From contig CM074180.1 of NCBI GenBank assembly GCA_037179385.1, positions 27,633,455-27,697,454 of the forward strand: a stretch of 64,000 nt of DNA. The letters run 5' to 3'. Of this stretch, positions 11,889 to 26,300 are shown piece after piece. Each line of letters starts with the position of its first letter. Position 1 is the stretch's first letter. The DNA is from Holothuria scabra (taxonomy: Eukaryota > Echinodermata > Holothuroidea > Aspidochirotida > Holothuriidae). The notes beneath the pieces are model-generated. The model had not been told where the DNA came from. It was given only the letters and a program-made list of their open reading frames with translations, and ran no database searches. The translations under genes were made by a program, and so were the position numbers.

Positions 11889-12188
11889 ATGGGAAATAAT
11901 TTTACGGTGTATGGCTCATTGTATTTTTACACAGAATGCTCTGCTATGATGGACGAGGCAGGTATTTTTTCAAAAGAAGAAATTTCTACTGTAGGAGAAT
12001 CAATGATAAACTTGGTGTATGATACGGATATGATAATATTTTTTGACATCGAGGAATTGTACAAGCAAGGTGTCTTTCAATTGCCGTACAGAAAGAATGA
12101 GATCATTCTGAAGGCCGTGAATAGAAATTTCTCGTGGCCGTATCAGACAAGCATAAAACAAGATGTAAAGCCAAACAAGAAATTTTAA
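11889..12188 (+). CDS. Hypothetical 99-residue reading frame
   Basis: This intact frame starts at an ATG with a fair context (AAGGAGATGG), has an in-frame TAA 12 bases upstream, and ends at TAA 12186-12188. The product is acidic in the middle (FSKEEISTVGESM, FDIEELYKQG), soluble-looking and without signal peptide or membrane segment. I recognise no family. Composition is less biased than in nearby chance frames, but there are no neighbouring exons with matching phase. It could be a single-exon gene, an exon of an unseen gene, or chance. It lies 2.1 kb before the arrestin gene on the same strand. Confidence 0.3.
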   Translation: MGNNFTVYGSLYFYTECSAMMDEAGIFSKEEISTVGESMINLVYDTDMIIFFDIEELYKQGVFQLPYRKNEIILKAVNRNFSWPYQTSIKQDVKPNKKF

Positions 12189-14262
12189 TTGTAGTTGTAT
12201 CGCTGAGTTACAAATGTTCTAAGATAGTGTTTAATAGCTTTGGCAACATCGGTTACACGTTTCAAATAATGGATCTGCGCTGTGGTGTAACTCTTAGAGC
12301 ATGCAGAACTACACTGCCACGTACTTTTATGCTGAAGTTAAAGCTCTTTAACTGAACATCAAGGAGACTAAAATAACGTATCATAAAAATGCCGTCAAGA
12401 TTAATTTCATTAAACGACTGTGAACCTTTATTGATCTGTATATTTGTTGCACTCCTTTCCTCCCTTTCCCGAATCAAATAATAATTTTATTTATTGTCTT
12501 TAATTTAGAGGGGCCAAGAGAAAGCATACATATCATTCACGTAGAAACTTATTTTTAGTTTTGTGGTTTTCTCATGCTGTCGGGATATGCATTTTTTTCA
12601 CCTTCAAATCCACGGAGCAAACGTACATAGTCCGATGTGAAAAACCGAGTCTCATGTGCCTCTAGTGATTCTCCAATTTTGCTTTGTTTTTATTTTCCTT
12701 TGTTTAAGTAGCTATGAAATGCTAAATAATTTCTAATTCTCAAATGATGACCTTACGATAGGTTACAAAACAAACAGTGTGTGATTCACAATACAATCTT
12801 CATTACTGCTAAACGTGTGTAGCCATACGTGACCTGCGAAAGCACGTCCCTCAATATATTGGGTAGTGGTGGTTTAATAGCAAGTTTGGTGTGAAAGTTA
12901 TTGTCAAACGCTGTGCAAATCGGTCTTTCCGTTTTGATTTCAATTTTAAATCAGTTTCGATGGCAAATTGATATAACACGTGCCTTTTATGAAATTCACT
13001 ATGCAATATACTGTTTTAAACTGGTTTAACAAGATGTGGTAACATACAGGCCTATCACATGAAGGTGATTCCTTGAGAAATTCCCAAGAACTGAGAAGGA
13101 AGTATTGCCTAAAATTGACGCGTTTTCCCTCAAAACATTTTTTTTCTCAGGTTAAGAGGAAGGAGAGCCCACTTACAGACTCTTCACCTCACTTACATCC
13201 TATATTGCAACTCTTCTCTAAAATGGCGTTATTTTTCAATTTTTGCAATGGCTCCATCACATGAGTTGAGGTGTGCATAAGTTAAGAAAGACACCCAGTC
13301 TATAGCCATCCATTATGAAGCACAATGAGGTTTGCCAGTCGTGGAACATATAAGATATTTTCCTATTTTCGTGAAACTAGCAAAAATATGCTCCAAACTA
13401 GTTGCATCTCCGATGTGAAAATTGTCGCAAGGGAACAAGATTGATTACTCACAATTGATATGGTGCTAAATTAATTATGGAGATGTATTTTCCTCAGCCA
13501 AAAACCGATCGATTTTTGTACCGAAAGAGGTGAGTTGGTATTTAAATTGTTTTAACATGTGGAATTTTTAGCAAATGCAGGCGGACACCGACTGCATATA
13601 TTTTTATTAACCGCATATATTTTTATTAACCGCCCGTGAAGTCTACGCACGGCAATGCGATTGGCTGCTCAAAAGAAGTGCTGGTAACAATTCATTGGGA
13701 TTAGCACCGGATTGGCTGCTGTGCTTGATGGTATTATTCGACGTTCTACCGTGGCGCCAAAATACGTTCTCTCTTAACAGACGGTCCAAGCTGAGAGATA
13801 TTACACGCTCGCGAGTACTTTGCGTATTTGGTTTCTCAATTTTAATGACTTATTCCCGTAGTGTCGACAAGAACGGTTCAAAGGCGTGAGATAAAATATT
13901 GCACTTCTGTGCAATACCAGTTATAGTCAAACATGTTTTCATCGAAAAGAATTTTAATATAGTGTAGTGGAGACTATTTGTGTAGGTCATAAATATTTTT
14001 ATTGATGTTTCTTGAACCACTGGAACGGAGTTGTCCGGAACAAAAAATGACAATCTCACTGATGAAAGCTGACAGTTCTATGTAAATGCCGCGAAGAAAA
14101 ACTTTAACCGGTGTTACACATCAAGTCGCCATCCTATTATTGAATAAACTGACCGTTGTCAACTTTCAACTTCAATGAAATTGGTCATGCTGGATATTTT
14201 GAAAGGACGAGTTAAACAAAGTGGTTTTTATTAATGAACGACGCATACGACGGATGTACCAG
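12189..14262. other. Upstream region of the arrestin gene, one shared repeat
   Basis: Bases 13175-13240 match 25758-25822 (landmarks GACTCTTCA, TTGCAACTCTTCTC, AAAATGGC), so a dispersed repeat crosses here. At 13597-13632 an 18-bp unit (CATATATTTTTATTAACC) is tandemly duplicated. Two GATTGGCTGCT words (inverted CCAAT boxes) lie near 13660 and 13714. No coding exon is seen. Confidence 0.4.
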
Positions 14263-14268
14263 TATAAA
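14263..14268 (+). promoter_or_regulatory. Candidate TATA box of the arrestin gene
   Basis: TATAAA lies 65 bases before the start codon of the alpha-arrestin gene, which would put the start of transcription near 14290. Only position and word support it; a 5' non-coding exon further upstream is equally possible. Confidence 0.25.
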
Positions 14269-14327
14269 TTCATAGTTCCTTACTCGCTGCAAATATATAA
14301 CGGTAGGAAATCAACTCAAACAGTAAA

Positions 14328-17300
14328 ATGGTTTGTGTCATGGGAGGCTCGGCGTCTATGTGTGAGGTGAAAATTATGCTGGATCAGAATATTTATTCTC
14401 CTGGATCAGTTGCTCGGGGACATGTGGAGATTTTACTGACGGAGGACACTCACATTGGAGGTAACTTGCAAAAATACGCTAGACATTAACATGTATGTTA
14501 AGAGTCGATTTACTTTAGTATTGTACATAGTGAAGTAGGTTTAAAAATATATATATATTTTTTTTTTTGGGGGGGGGGGGGTATAGGTTCTGGAGACAGT
14601 TGGTAGGTCATTCTCCCCTCACTTTAAAAAGGATGGTCTCACACCCCTGAACTTACCTGTCACCGCCCATATTGTTAAAGGTTGATTCGATTTTGCAGAA
14701 ATAAATATGTAACTTGAGAGCATTTTTATGTCGGCTACAACTGGGTGTAGTAGTGGGTTAAGAGGAAATGGCTTATACAGGGGTTGTTACGTGAAAAAAG
14801 GAGAGGTACATATCTTCAGTCATTGTTGTCTTTGTCTTAGGTTGACCTTAATTCTTAAAAGAAAGCATAAAAAATTATGTTTTCCAAAAATAGACAAATA
14901 GAAGTGGCAAATATTGAATAAATATTGAGCTTTGGGGTTTTATCCAAATGATCGTCTGGTGTGACCCCCCCCCCCCCGACTCAGTAGAGAAGCTACCATA
15001 TGATCACGGGGATGCCCCCTTCCCGGACGGACCAAAATTGACTCACGACGCCCGTTTTAAGTTTCTAACATTTTTCCTTAATGCTTTCCTGCAGGGTATT
15101 TTCGCCCCCTCTGTCCAAAATTCCCAGCTCCGCCACTGTCTCCTTAGGCCCTCCATGCAATTTCAAAAATCGGCACTGCAGGCACTGTGCATTGGTCCAA
15201 ATGTTTCGTGCAGAAACTGTTCCCTTAAAGTCGGTTTGCTCTAAGTGGCGTAAACGTACAGTTTTCAGTTGTAACTGTCTCTGCACGTATCATTAAAGTG
15301 CACAGTGAACGCTAGAAGTGACATACAAATTTATTTAATGTAAAGTAAGAAATGGACACATCGTTAGGAGGTTAACATGATTGTTGGTAGAAAAACGTTG
15401 ATCCATAGGCATCCCTGGCAAGAATCCTAGGGAATCATGAAAATGTGTATTTTTAAGAAAGAAACCGACATTTTATGGTATAATTTCGTCATGAATGTTT
15501 GCCAACTAAGGAAATCTGTGGGGCGTTGGACCGTCATCCCCCTTGCGAAATTGCCTGAGGAGGACGATCATCCGTTTCGTCTCATTTTGAGTTTTCGTCG
15601 TAGTAAAATAGTCATAAGAAAAAGTGAAAATAGAGCAGAAAAAAGGACAACATTAAAAAACACTTACAAGTATAACACTGGACTAACGCATGTCAAATTG
15701 CTAAAATAAGATAAAGTTTGCCGAACATTAGTTATTTGTTTCGTTTCCCTACATAGGCAGTGGTTACACAAATAAGAGGCACTTAACCATAACTAGCCTC
15801 ACTAGGTTTATCAACGAGTATCTGGGAAATTTACCCAGTTTCAGTACCGGTAATGTGACAAATACGCACGCCCCTATAAAATGTTGGTGTCTTGGTGAGA
15901 TTTACCAGACTATTTTTACAGTACATGGAGTTTCAGAATATGGACATCATAGGGTGCAAGAGATAACTTATAATATGGTGGGACGGGTTTGAACACTTCG
16001 CCTTTAAGTTACGTATTCACCCGAAGAGACTAGTAGTTAATTTTGTTCGAAAACGGCAGATTTTCTTTCACATTGGTTGCAAGATGGGATGAAGTAGGAA
16101 GTTTTCTCGTCGACATATGTTAGATCATTAATATTTGGACAAAACGTCTCGCAATCCCGCCCAGATGTCGAGGGATTACAATTGTACTTTCAGACAATCA
16201 AAAGATGACATAGTCACCTCAGCTGCCATGACAACACCGTAAAGGCGTAGCCCCAAAACGTTTCATAATATTTTATCCACCCAATCCTTGCCGCATGAAA
16301 GAATATATCGAGAAGCCTTTCATATTTGTTTGTCCAGTTTGACCTATGATACAAGACTTTGTTTGACGTCAGAACTCACTTATTCTTTAGCTGTGCACTT
16401 CTTTAATATCACCACCGATAAGTTTAATAAATAGTCACCCTTACCAGAATTACTATTGGCAATGGGATTTCACTTAGGCCGATCGTTAGCCATCTTGAAT
16501 GGTTATAGATTTTATGTCGTATTATTTAATTAAGTAATTACCAATGGGATCGGATATGGTTTAGATGTTTCACAAAACTACTTAAAGCCTCAATTAATTT
16601 AAAGCTTCCTTCCAATATGCCATCACATTTTAAATTAAAGTCAATAAATCATAGCTTGTATAGCATTGAAAGTAAAGACATTGAAAATATCTCGAAGAAA
16701 CCGGCCGAGTAAGTTTTATATATAAAGCTACATATGTTAAAGGGATTTTTCTTCATGTCCTCTGGGAGATATCTGTCATAAGGACACGACTTTCGTTTAA
16801 GCTTACCTGGAGCAAATGAAAACAATTTAATTATATTACCTGATTACGGTCTACAGTTCATCAGTGTTAGTTGCTTTACTGGACTATTTGTGTAACAGCC
16901 ATATAAATATGACATGACCCAAACCAGGAATAGCCACAGAATCTCCCTGCTACCGCCGAATTAACGATTCCATGTAACCTAGTAATTCTACTTTAAATTT
17001 ACTTCAGGACAAAGTGTACTTAACGGCTGAAAAATATTGAAATGTTGTTACAGGCTTAATTTTACCTTTAGTGCTTATGAGCGTAGAGCACTTGAACCCG
17101 GCCAAAGGAATCCTAGAAAGTGCTTTCAAGAATAAACTATATCGAAAAGTTACATTTAAATTACCAGTCCTGTACCTCATGTAGGTTGTTCTACAGTTAA
17201 ATGCAGTAACAGAGAGTGTACGATATTGCACCTCATGGCTCAGAGGCGGTTCATGGGCTAGTCGTAGACCATTCAAAGCAGTATATCGCCATATTCACCC

Positions 17301-20300
17301 CTCGCAGCGGCAAAATATGTTTTGACGTTCTAAATGAAAAGCACCATTATACGGTGAAAAGAACGTCATCTCTTCAAGTTTTACGCCTTTGTGTTTGCGT
17401 CCCAGTATAGCTGCAATTGTCTTTCCTTATCATGAGCATTCATCTGTTTTTGCTTTACCCTGTCCGTTTAATCAAGAAACGGTACAGGTGGGGTAAAAGT
17501 TTTGGTAATAAATCGTGTTAGAATGGCAGAAAATGACGATTAAATTTAATCATCAGCTTGAAAATCTCTCCATGCATTGAAAGATTAATTCCTATCAAAT
17601 GAACCGTTCTTTATAAACATAGTTCAAGCAGACTACCCCCCTCCCCCCACAGCTGACAAAAATAAAATTGGTCTCAGGTAGCATGGCGTCAAAGATGTAC
17701 AAAAACTTAACACAAAGGGAATGCATTTAAATTCAAGATCTACAAGAGAAGGAACAGTTGCGTTCCGAATCCGACAAATGAAAAGAACAATATATTTAAC
17801 CTTTTTTAACAATTAGCATTATCACATTTTGTTTGGATGTCGATTGCCATTTATGTATTTTCTTATTCATAACGACTGCAAGGAAGCTGTCTTACATACA
17901 ATGTAAGAGCAAATCACTGGAACCGACTTGATTCAAGTCTGTTTATTGCAAGGTAGTGTACCTTCTGTTAGTCATACACATGGTGATATCTTGACACCAG
18001 TCATGAAAGAAAATATGATCGTTAGTCTGCAGACTATTTTCTTCTTTCCCTCTTTTCTGCTTAAATGGAATATTAAGCAATACCCCCTCACCCCTCACCC
18101 CCCCCCCCCCTCCAAAAAAAAGGAGAAAAAAAAACACTTGACACCAGAACTGATGGTAACAATTAAATTTCGCTTTCTGTTTCAAGTAATTTCAGTAACA
18201 TATGCAAATTATAAATATGACAATTGTAAGATAAACAAAGACGTTATTTTTCTTCGAATTAAAAGTCCACTGAATTGAAGTTGTGGTCAGGTGATTTAAA
18301 AGAACCATTCATCGAGTAGGTACCCCGGGTATTCTGGGAACACTGGGTTATACGTAAACCCCCTCTTAAATGGGGTTGATATCTCTCCCCACTCGGGGCT
18401 CGTAAGATAGGCAAAAATATTCCACCCCATGTCCGCCTAACCCTGTTGCAATACATTTTTCTAACTCAAGATATCTCACACTAAATGACATCACAGATTT
18501 TCCATAATGCAATAAATGTCAAGAAAACATTGCATTCCTTTGAAAATAAGTATCTTGGAACGCTATACGCTATTGAGACACAGATTCCACATTCTGAAAG
18601 AGATCGTTTTTCTGCACATGATATTTTGAAGTCAATGAGAATTTTGCTCCCGAAAAATGCCTGTTTATGATTTTCTTACATTCATATAATTCATGGTCGA
18701 GAATGGTCATCAACTCTCAGATGATAACCTTTTACGGAGTTAACATGAATTTTCTTTTCTCTTTTTTCAGATGTTGTTGCCGAGGTCACTGGAGAAAGTG
18801 TTATATACAGCAATCATCGGACGTTATGTAAATTTGAACAAACTATATTCCGGTCACAAGGTAGTATGTGATGAAAGGTTAATTACCCGTTTCCTTGACA
18901 ACAGAATCTCTACATCAGGCACTAACTTATGTTCTTAACAATTGCCTCGAATTGCTCTTTTACCTCACCATTCTCTTAAAATTGTGTCACGTGGTTGATT
19001 CGTTGAATTTTCAAAAGATCTGATTTCATGTGTTCCCTGTCTATTACCAACACATGAAGTTAAATTATAACGAATTATTCAAAAGGGGTCAACTTTTATA
19101 GGGTACAGCTTCACCCCCTGTAATAAGTCGACAGAACCTGCTCTTATTAAGGATTAAGGATGTCCGTTCGGAAATGGGAGAGTTGACCAACTTAGCCAGA
19201 CCTTCAGCAAAGCGTCTCAGCACTAGTCACACATATTCATGTTGTAGGATTCACACAATTGGCGCTGAACGTAGAAACATCAAGCTGTTGATTTCACCCC
19301 TTAAATACTCAATTCCAGTGGCGGAGCTGCCATATGGTCGGGGGGGGGGGCAATCGCCCCCCTGACGGACCAAAATCGTCTGTCGGCGCCCTTTTTGATT
19401 TTAACACACTTTACTCTTGCACCAATTTTGGCAAAAGATGCATAATTTAATAGCGTTGTTTTAAGGCCCAGATGACAAAATGCTCAAACAGTCACCAATA
19501 ACTGTACTGCACTTTATTCTGATGAAAAGGGTCATCTTCTGTAATATAGGGATAGGTTTCGCCTCAGTGTATCTTCATGCTTTATACGCACTAATGAATG
19601 TTGTCGCTGTGCTAAGTTCATTGCTTCCACACCAAGCGTAATTACAAGCCTACAAAATACACAGACTGACATTAAATTAACCCTCCCGGCCAATAAAAGA
19701 TGTTGCAAACGGCACGACAATAATTGTAGCGCAAATGTCCCTCTTGTTGTCGGGGATAATTGTCAACATAGACAATGAAAAAATATTATAAGATACCAAA
19801 ACAGCTTCCACAACATTTTTCAAAATCATTTGAAGAGAACATTCAGGTTAAAATAAAACTTTTATCATTGTGGTAATGGTTTAAGAGTTTTAATGGGCAG
19901 TTTCCATTTTGCTTTTCTTGAAGTGACCATTCGTATGATTAATGGCTATTTCTGACACTGCACCATAATCCCATGAAAATGTTATTTTTGTACTTCCGTG
20001 GTCTCAAAAGCCAGAAAATTGCATCAAATAAGCTTAAGTTTATATGCTACTTTTATTAATTATGAATTCGGTATCTATAGAGAGCCCTTGCAAGGAGACC
20101 TCTTGTCTTGCCAATTTCTTTAAATGTACTTAATTAATGGCTATTTCAGAGTGGTCACATTATGTAAATTACGTCAATTAATGTTTCTTCGTGTACTTAT
20201 CTTGATATCCAGGTGCCAAAAAATGTACACCTAACGGTGATCTTTTCCCGCTGTAAGATTGCTTGCTATTTAGCTCTGGCAGGTTTAATCTTTATCTTCA

Positions 20301-23300
20301 CAAAGTACGGTAGCCCATTATTAGATTAAAATCTTAAATCGAGACCTGACAATAACACACAAAATATAATGACTGCCTTTATACTAGAATGTGAAAGAGA
20401 GGGATAGAAACATGCGCGTCCGCAGGTAGGGGCAGGGGGGAACTGGCCCTCCCCTGGAAAATAAAAAACCTGAAAAAACGAAGAAAACAGAAAGAAAAAT
20501 ACGAAGAAAAATTACCATCAATATTTCTTAACAGTTCACTCAGTGTTTTTCCTATTTATATGGGGTAAATAGGCTTTAGAAATGTCATTTCCAGAGATCT
20601 GATAGGCATTTTGGGCCAAAATTTTCTTGCGCTCCACGCCAACTCATGGTGGGGCGGAGCTTTTCCCCCTAAAAGCATTAGTCCCCCCGAATTTTCTTCC
20701 GCGGAGGCACATGGACAGGAAATTTCAACATTTTTAATAGAAAAACTTGCTTAGGAGAAATGTCAAAGTAGTCTTCTACCAGGTGCGGAAAATCAAATGG
20801 AAAGTCTGAAAAGCCATGGCTTCGATCGTGCTGAAGCTCAGGGTATTTACTCCTTCGAAGTGCCCCTGCAGACCATTTTCGCCCCCTCTGACCGAAATCC
20901 CTAGCTCCGCCACTGCTCAATGCCTCCGTCTTACCGTCAGTGACATTCTTATCCCCAAGGTTTGCTTGTTTCAGGTTTCAATTGAATTTGTTTCGTAAAT
21001 AAGAAACTTACATCTAAAACAACTCTACCCGTCTTAATATCATTTACGCTATAAAACGTCTGCATGCATGGATCAGGTAGTTGCTCTTACATGGTACAAG
21101 CTTCGTGTCATTCGTTCTTCAGTGGCTTCTGCATACAAAGTAATTTGACGCAGTGATCTATTTTAATGTACCATTGTTTCTTCATACCGTCAACAAAATG
21201 CTAACTTGTGACGGTATAATAAATTACGATAGATGTTTTAACGTTGAAACGGGACAGCACAAACACGATTGCGAAAATCGTATTAGCCTATCTACGTTAG
21301 CCAGACTGCTGTCACTTAACCAGAAGATTCCTGTAAAATATCAGAAACAGTACAGGCTAGTCGATAATTATACTCAATGAGTAAAAGTGCAACAAAGTGT
21401 AATATACTTGAGACGAGGTTTTAAGCGGGAAAAGTCAGACTTGAGAAGTAAAGAATTTTGCCTTTTTGTAAGCCTATATCTATAATGTTATAGTGTAACA
21501 ATTGACGTTGTAGAGATGGCGTCACGGATACACAAACGTCTTAAAAACCCAAATAACCAGAATGATGAATTAGGCCTACTACATGTGAGCCTTTGAAAAA
21601 TGGAACGTCGGTTCTAAAGGGTGTCTATGGTACTTTCTTCGTATGGACTAGAAATTTCCAATGTAAGTTTCAGTTAGGAAAATGATATATTGCTTGGGCT
21701 TTGAAAGTGTTCATGCAGTAAAGGCTAATAGCCAGAACCAGTTTGTGTCAAAGCTTTCGACACTAATTAAATGAACAAGCAACCGTAGGCTGTATGGTGG
21801 TAGAGAACAGTGATAATGATTTTCTGGTGTGGCAAATTATATTATTCAGGCAGCGGAATGACCCTGAGGTCGAATCTAAATAAATAATATTGACGTTAAG
21901 TTGTCAAAGATAAATTCAATTATTCCCATACAGATCTTTCACCTGCGGGAAATCATCGGTTTCCCTTCGTCTTTGAAGTACCCCTGCAAGGGACCCCTTC
22001 AACATGTCATACAAAAGACGGTGACGTCACCTATCTTATAAAAGCAAAGACGTCGGTAGGGAAATGCAAAAAAGAGTTCGTTGTGACATCACACCTTGAT
22101 GAACTTCGGACGGAAGATACAGATGAAAGGGTGAGCTATCATAATTTTATGCAGAAAATGAAAAGATCACTTTCATGCTACGTGTTTTTCATGACAGGCG
22201 CGGATCCAAGGGGAGGGGGTGGGGGCTGTACAGCCTCAACCCTCTCTTTTCGCAACATCACTGAAAATAATACGGGGAATTAGCAGTGAAACTCCCTTGC
22301 ACCCCTGCTTTCTCTAAGGTCAGCCCCCCTTTTTGGAATGTCTGGATCCGCGCCTGGAGGAGGTGAGCTTAACTGGAAAAAAGGAACTGACCGTCCGGAT
22401 TAAAAACAATTAGTTAGAAACTGTGCCGTACAACTTCATGTTACTAACTCTTATGACGTACACGTCACTTACCAGCAACCATATATCCAGGTAAGTTGCA
22501 CAAATTTGGCAACCACCATTTTTTGTTGTGAGAGGAAGGAAAGGGGAAAATTCAATCAGCAGGCAAACCGTGTTTTATTGGCCGTACCGGCGTTGGCAGT
22601 CATAACTATTAACTGGCAAATACATACATACTGCTTGAGTTCTTATGGGCGAGCCAGCGGTTTCGCCTACCAAGAAAAGAAAAGAAACCGACAAGGTGGA
22701 TGGCAGGGAGTGGGGAGTTGATCTCGTTGGTCTCAATTTAGCTAGCGTCACCATCTAGACGAATCCGATTAGCGCTTGTTTTCAGTGACTGTAGGCAGCC
22801 ATTAGTGGGATCCATCATTCTTCAACCGTCTTCATGTATTGTCTACATGAATTTCAAACCCTCATATTCATTGAAAATGACGGAATCAAGATACAATTCA
22901 GTGCACAACCATCTGTGATACAGGTAACTAGGAAATTGAAAGATTAAGAGGTGATGGACCCCAGTTATAGACTGAAATCAGACCATCACTTGCCCTCCGG
23001 ATTCGTCTATATACAGCGAGAGCGATCGCTTCTCTGTTGACTTTCTTCAAAAGTGGCTTTTGTTCAATTTTGAACCGTGGTGCGGAAATAATAATTATTT
23101 AGTTTCATTTCCCTGCTTCCCCTTAACAATGGACTGGTTGAAAGAATGGCAATTCCATTGTATTTTTTCTACAAAAGTTAACAACCGTTTTACGGATGAT
23201 ATGAACTTATGTTTCTACAGAATCTGACGCCACAATAAAAGCTTCAAAAATAAAAACACATTTAAGTACTGTTTGCTCAAAAAATGAAAGACTCCTTTGA

Positions 23301-26300
23301 TCTGCATGAGAGTTTTGTATATATCATTTATGAAACTCAAAATAATATTTTTCACATTTGGGGTAATTTTTAACAACGTGGGCATTAATGAAATTTAGCC
23401 TTCAGAGGCCATTATGAATATGTTCACGAATCATCAAGACCAAATTTTGTATTTATAAAGATATATCGCTCTTACAAACCATGTAAATCCACCTCTTTAT
23501 GATGTCATTATCTGCGTTTAAAAGTATCAAAGTGCCCAGTATTCTCCTTTTCCAGAAAATCCTTCCAAACCTGTTGCTCTTTCTTAGTGACAAATCATAA
23601 CAGTATGTCACCACTGACTTTTTCTGCTGATCATTTTTTTACATCAAAATCGTAAGAAGTCTTAAATTTCTAAGATCATAACTTATGGGAATGGATATGT
23701 AATTGTTACATATCGTATCGTGGCAAAAAATCTCTAGACTAAATGTTACATGAAGGATATGCACATCCTATATGTTCCATACTGTAGCTCCTACCTCGTG
23801 TATATTTGTTCATTGTTGGACTGTTTTTTTACTTTACAAACCACAAAAGCAGAACATTCTTCTTTTCCATTTTCCGTACATTAATATTAATGATAGTCCT
23901 AAATATGTAACAAGTGGGAAAATTGTACATCAGCCACGGGAAAGTGTATTCCTAAATTAAATCCACATGTGTTTTTGTACAATCCAAGAGAATTCAATTT
24001 TGGTAAGGTCATAAACATTCTCAAATCGCATGTCCCAAAATGTAATTGATTTTCACATTTTTTATCCTTCCATATCGCAACGGTGACAAGCATTTTCTTG
24101 AGCAGTGCAATAAATTTTCCTCTTCGGTAAAAATAAACTGTTTCCAGATTTGCTCTTTTTTTTTGAGTAACAAAAATGTAAGTTCTTTTCTCAAGCTTAT
24201 AGGTGACATTTTGACTCTCAGCATAAGAGAAAAATTTTCTGATATTCCTTTGAACAACTGACATGGTATATAACTATCCAACGTCGAAAGTGTACTGTTG
24301 GGGCGATACTCTTTGGGAAGGGAAAATCTGTGTCAGATAAGTTTAATGTATCTTTTTTTTGGGGGGGGGGGGGATGAATCTTTTCGGAGGAATTGTCCTC
24401 AATATTGTGGCACATTGCCTCTCTTTCTCGAAAAAACGGGAAAATGATAATCAAAGCCAATGGGCAATTTTTCAAATTTTGGGTGGTCATAGCACATCGG
24501 TCTCAAGGGATCGCTGCTCATGTATCCTTTAAATCATGTACTTTTTTCAAAAATAACTTTGGACATTTGGGCTTTTTTCAGTTTGAGGGGTAGGAGTTGA
24601 ACATTTTACACGTATTGGGAGAACGCCTCACTTTCTGTTGGAAAAATTTAAATATCCGAGAATCCTTGAAATCAATTTGATGCTAAATTTTTGGCAATTT
24701 TTGAGTAGCATTCATTGAAAAACTTGATTTTCTCCACATTGTGGACAAATAAAAGATTTGGGTTCTAAGATACGAGGCGAAAGAATAGTCCTGCTTCAAT
24801 ATTTTGGAGGGATGGGGTGAGGGACTTTATTTTCCAATCTGAGTTAATATATTATCATCTCCCTTTTCTTCCAGAGTAAACTAACATCTATAACCTATAT
24901 ATGAAATAACCATTTTCGTTGGGAAAGACAGCTGTCATGATCATACTCAGTGTATTTCTATCCACAAACTTATAATTCCTAAATTATGTACTTCTATCTC
25001 TTTTTTAGAATTTTCAGTCTTCGTCACTCCGACATGGTGAATACTCACTGGAGGTTATGCTGCAAAAGACGGGTTACCTTCCAGGTGAAAATATTCAAGT
25101 TTTTCTTCAGATGAGTAGGGGCAACCCATCGCCGCTTTCCATCAGTCCTTTCGTCACTACGGAACTCTTTGCTGTAGGTTGCAAGACCATTTGTTTGTTA
25201 ACTCTGCTTGACTCTGCTTTTTGTCTCCCTTCCCTATCCAGCAGCTGAATTCAGCCAAAAGCGGCAATAGAGTCGAAAACATTAGCATGATTTCAATTCC
25301 GTTGTAAATTTTCCGCGAAAACGTTCAAGACCATCTCATTTAGTGGCAGTGGTTTATCAATTATCTGGTAATTTTCTGATCACTTAGCAAGTTTTCTAAC
25401 CTTAATGTGAAAATTTAATTGCCAACCGAAGAACAAAATAACGACTGCTTTGCTCCTAGTCACAAGCCTGAGTGGAATGCGGCAATTTCCGACTGTCTAA
25501 GGGGCGTATCACTTTTCGAAAGTTTCAGTTTCTTTTACTTTTGCTCAATGGCTAGAAATGGGATTTCCCACGCTTGTAACTGGAATCTCTAAGTAGTGAT
25601 TATTTTGAGTTTACGTTTGTAACAACAGAAAACAAAATCATCTAAGTGATTTGAAAATTACCAGATAAAATATATCACCATTGGAGGAAATGGTCTTGTA
25701 TCTTTTCGGGGGAAACTATACAGCAGAATTGAAGGCATGCTATTTCCCCCTCTACTGCGACTCCTGACTCTTCATCTCACCCACTTCCTATCTTGCAACT
25801 CTTCTCCCAAAATGGCACCATTTTATCAAGTGAGGCTTAAAAAACTTATTTTCACATGCCCTAATGTGTGACAAAATTTGTGGCAAATTAAAAAAAAAAA
25901 ATATTCGACAATTTTGTGCATTGTGTTGTGAAAAGACTGAAGTAAAGGAGTAACTAAAAATGCCTGTTTTGCGCTGTTCGAACGTATAGCAAACTTTTGT
26001 AATCTTGTTGATTTTTTAGAAAAAGTTTCTGAGGTTTTTTTTTTCGTTTTCGGCATATCTTTTTAAAATTTCGGGCACTAGTAGGAATTTACTGAAAAAC
26101 CATGCTGAATTCCAAATTCATTTGGCTGCCCGATTTTTTTTTCCAAATTTCTGCCCGAATTGTACATCTTGCGGAAACTCTCTCTGCCTCCCGCCCTGTA
26201 CGCCTATGCGTATTTACAATGTTTTCGACTTGTGATATCTGATGACCTAACTTTGTCTTTCATCTCTACAACAATGTCATTTTTCCTCTCAGGCGTTATT

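Noticed and set aside
15437..15709. 90-codon frame in arrestin intron 1
   Set aside because: No phase-compatible splice sites and the flanking exons already join correctly without it.
22195..22356. 8-bp target duplication around the intron 3 MITE
   Set aside because: Flanks TTTCATGA and GAGGAGGT do not match; only the terminal inverted repeats support the element.
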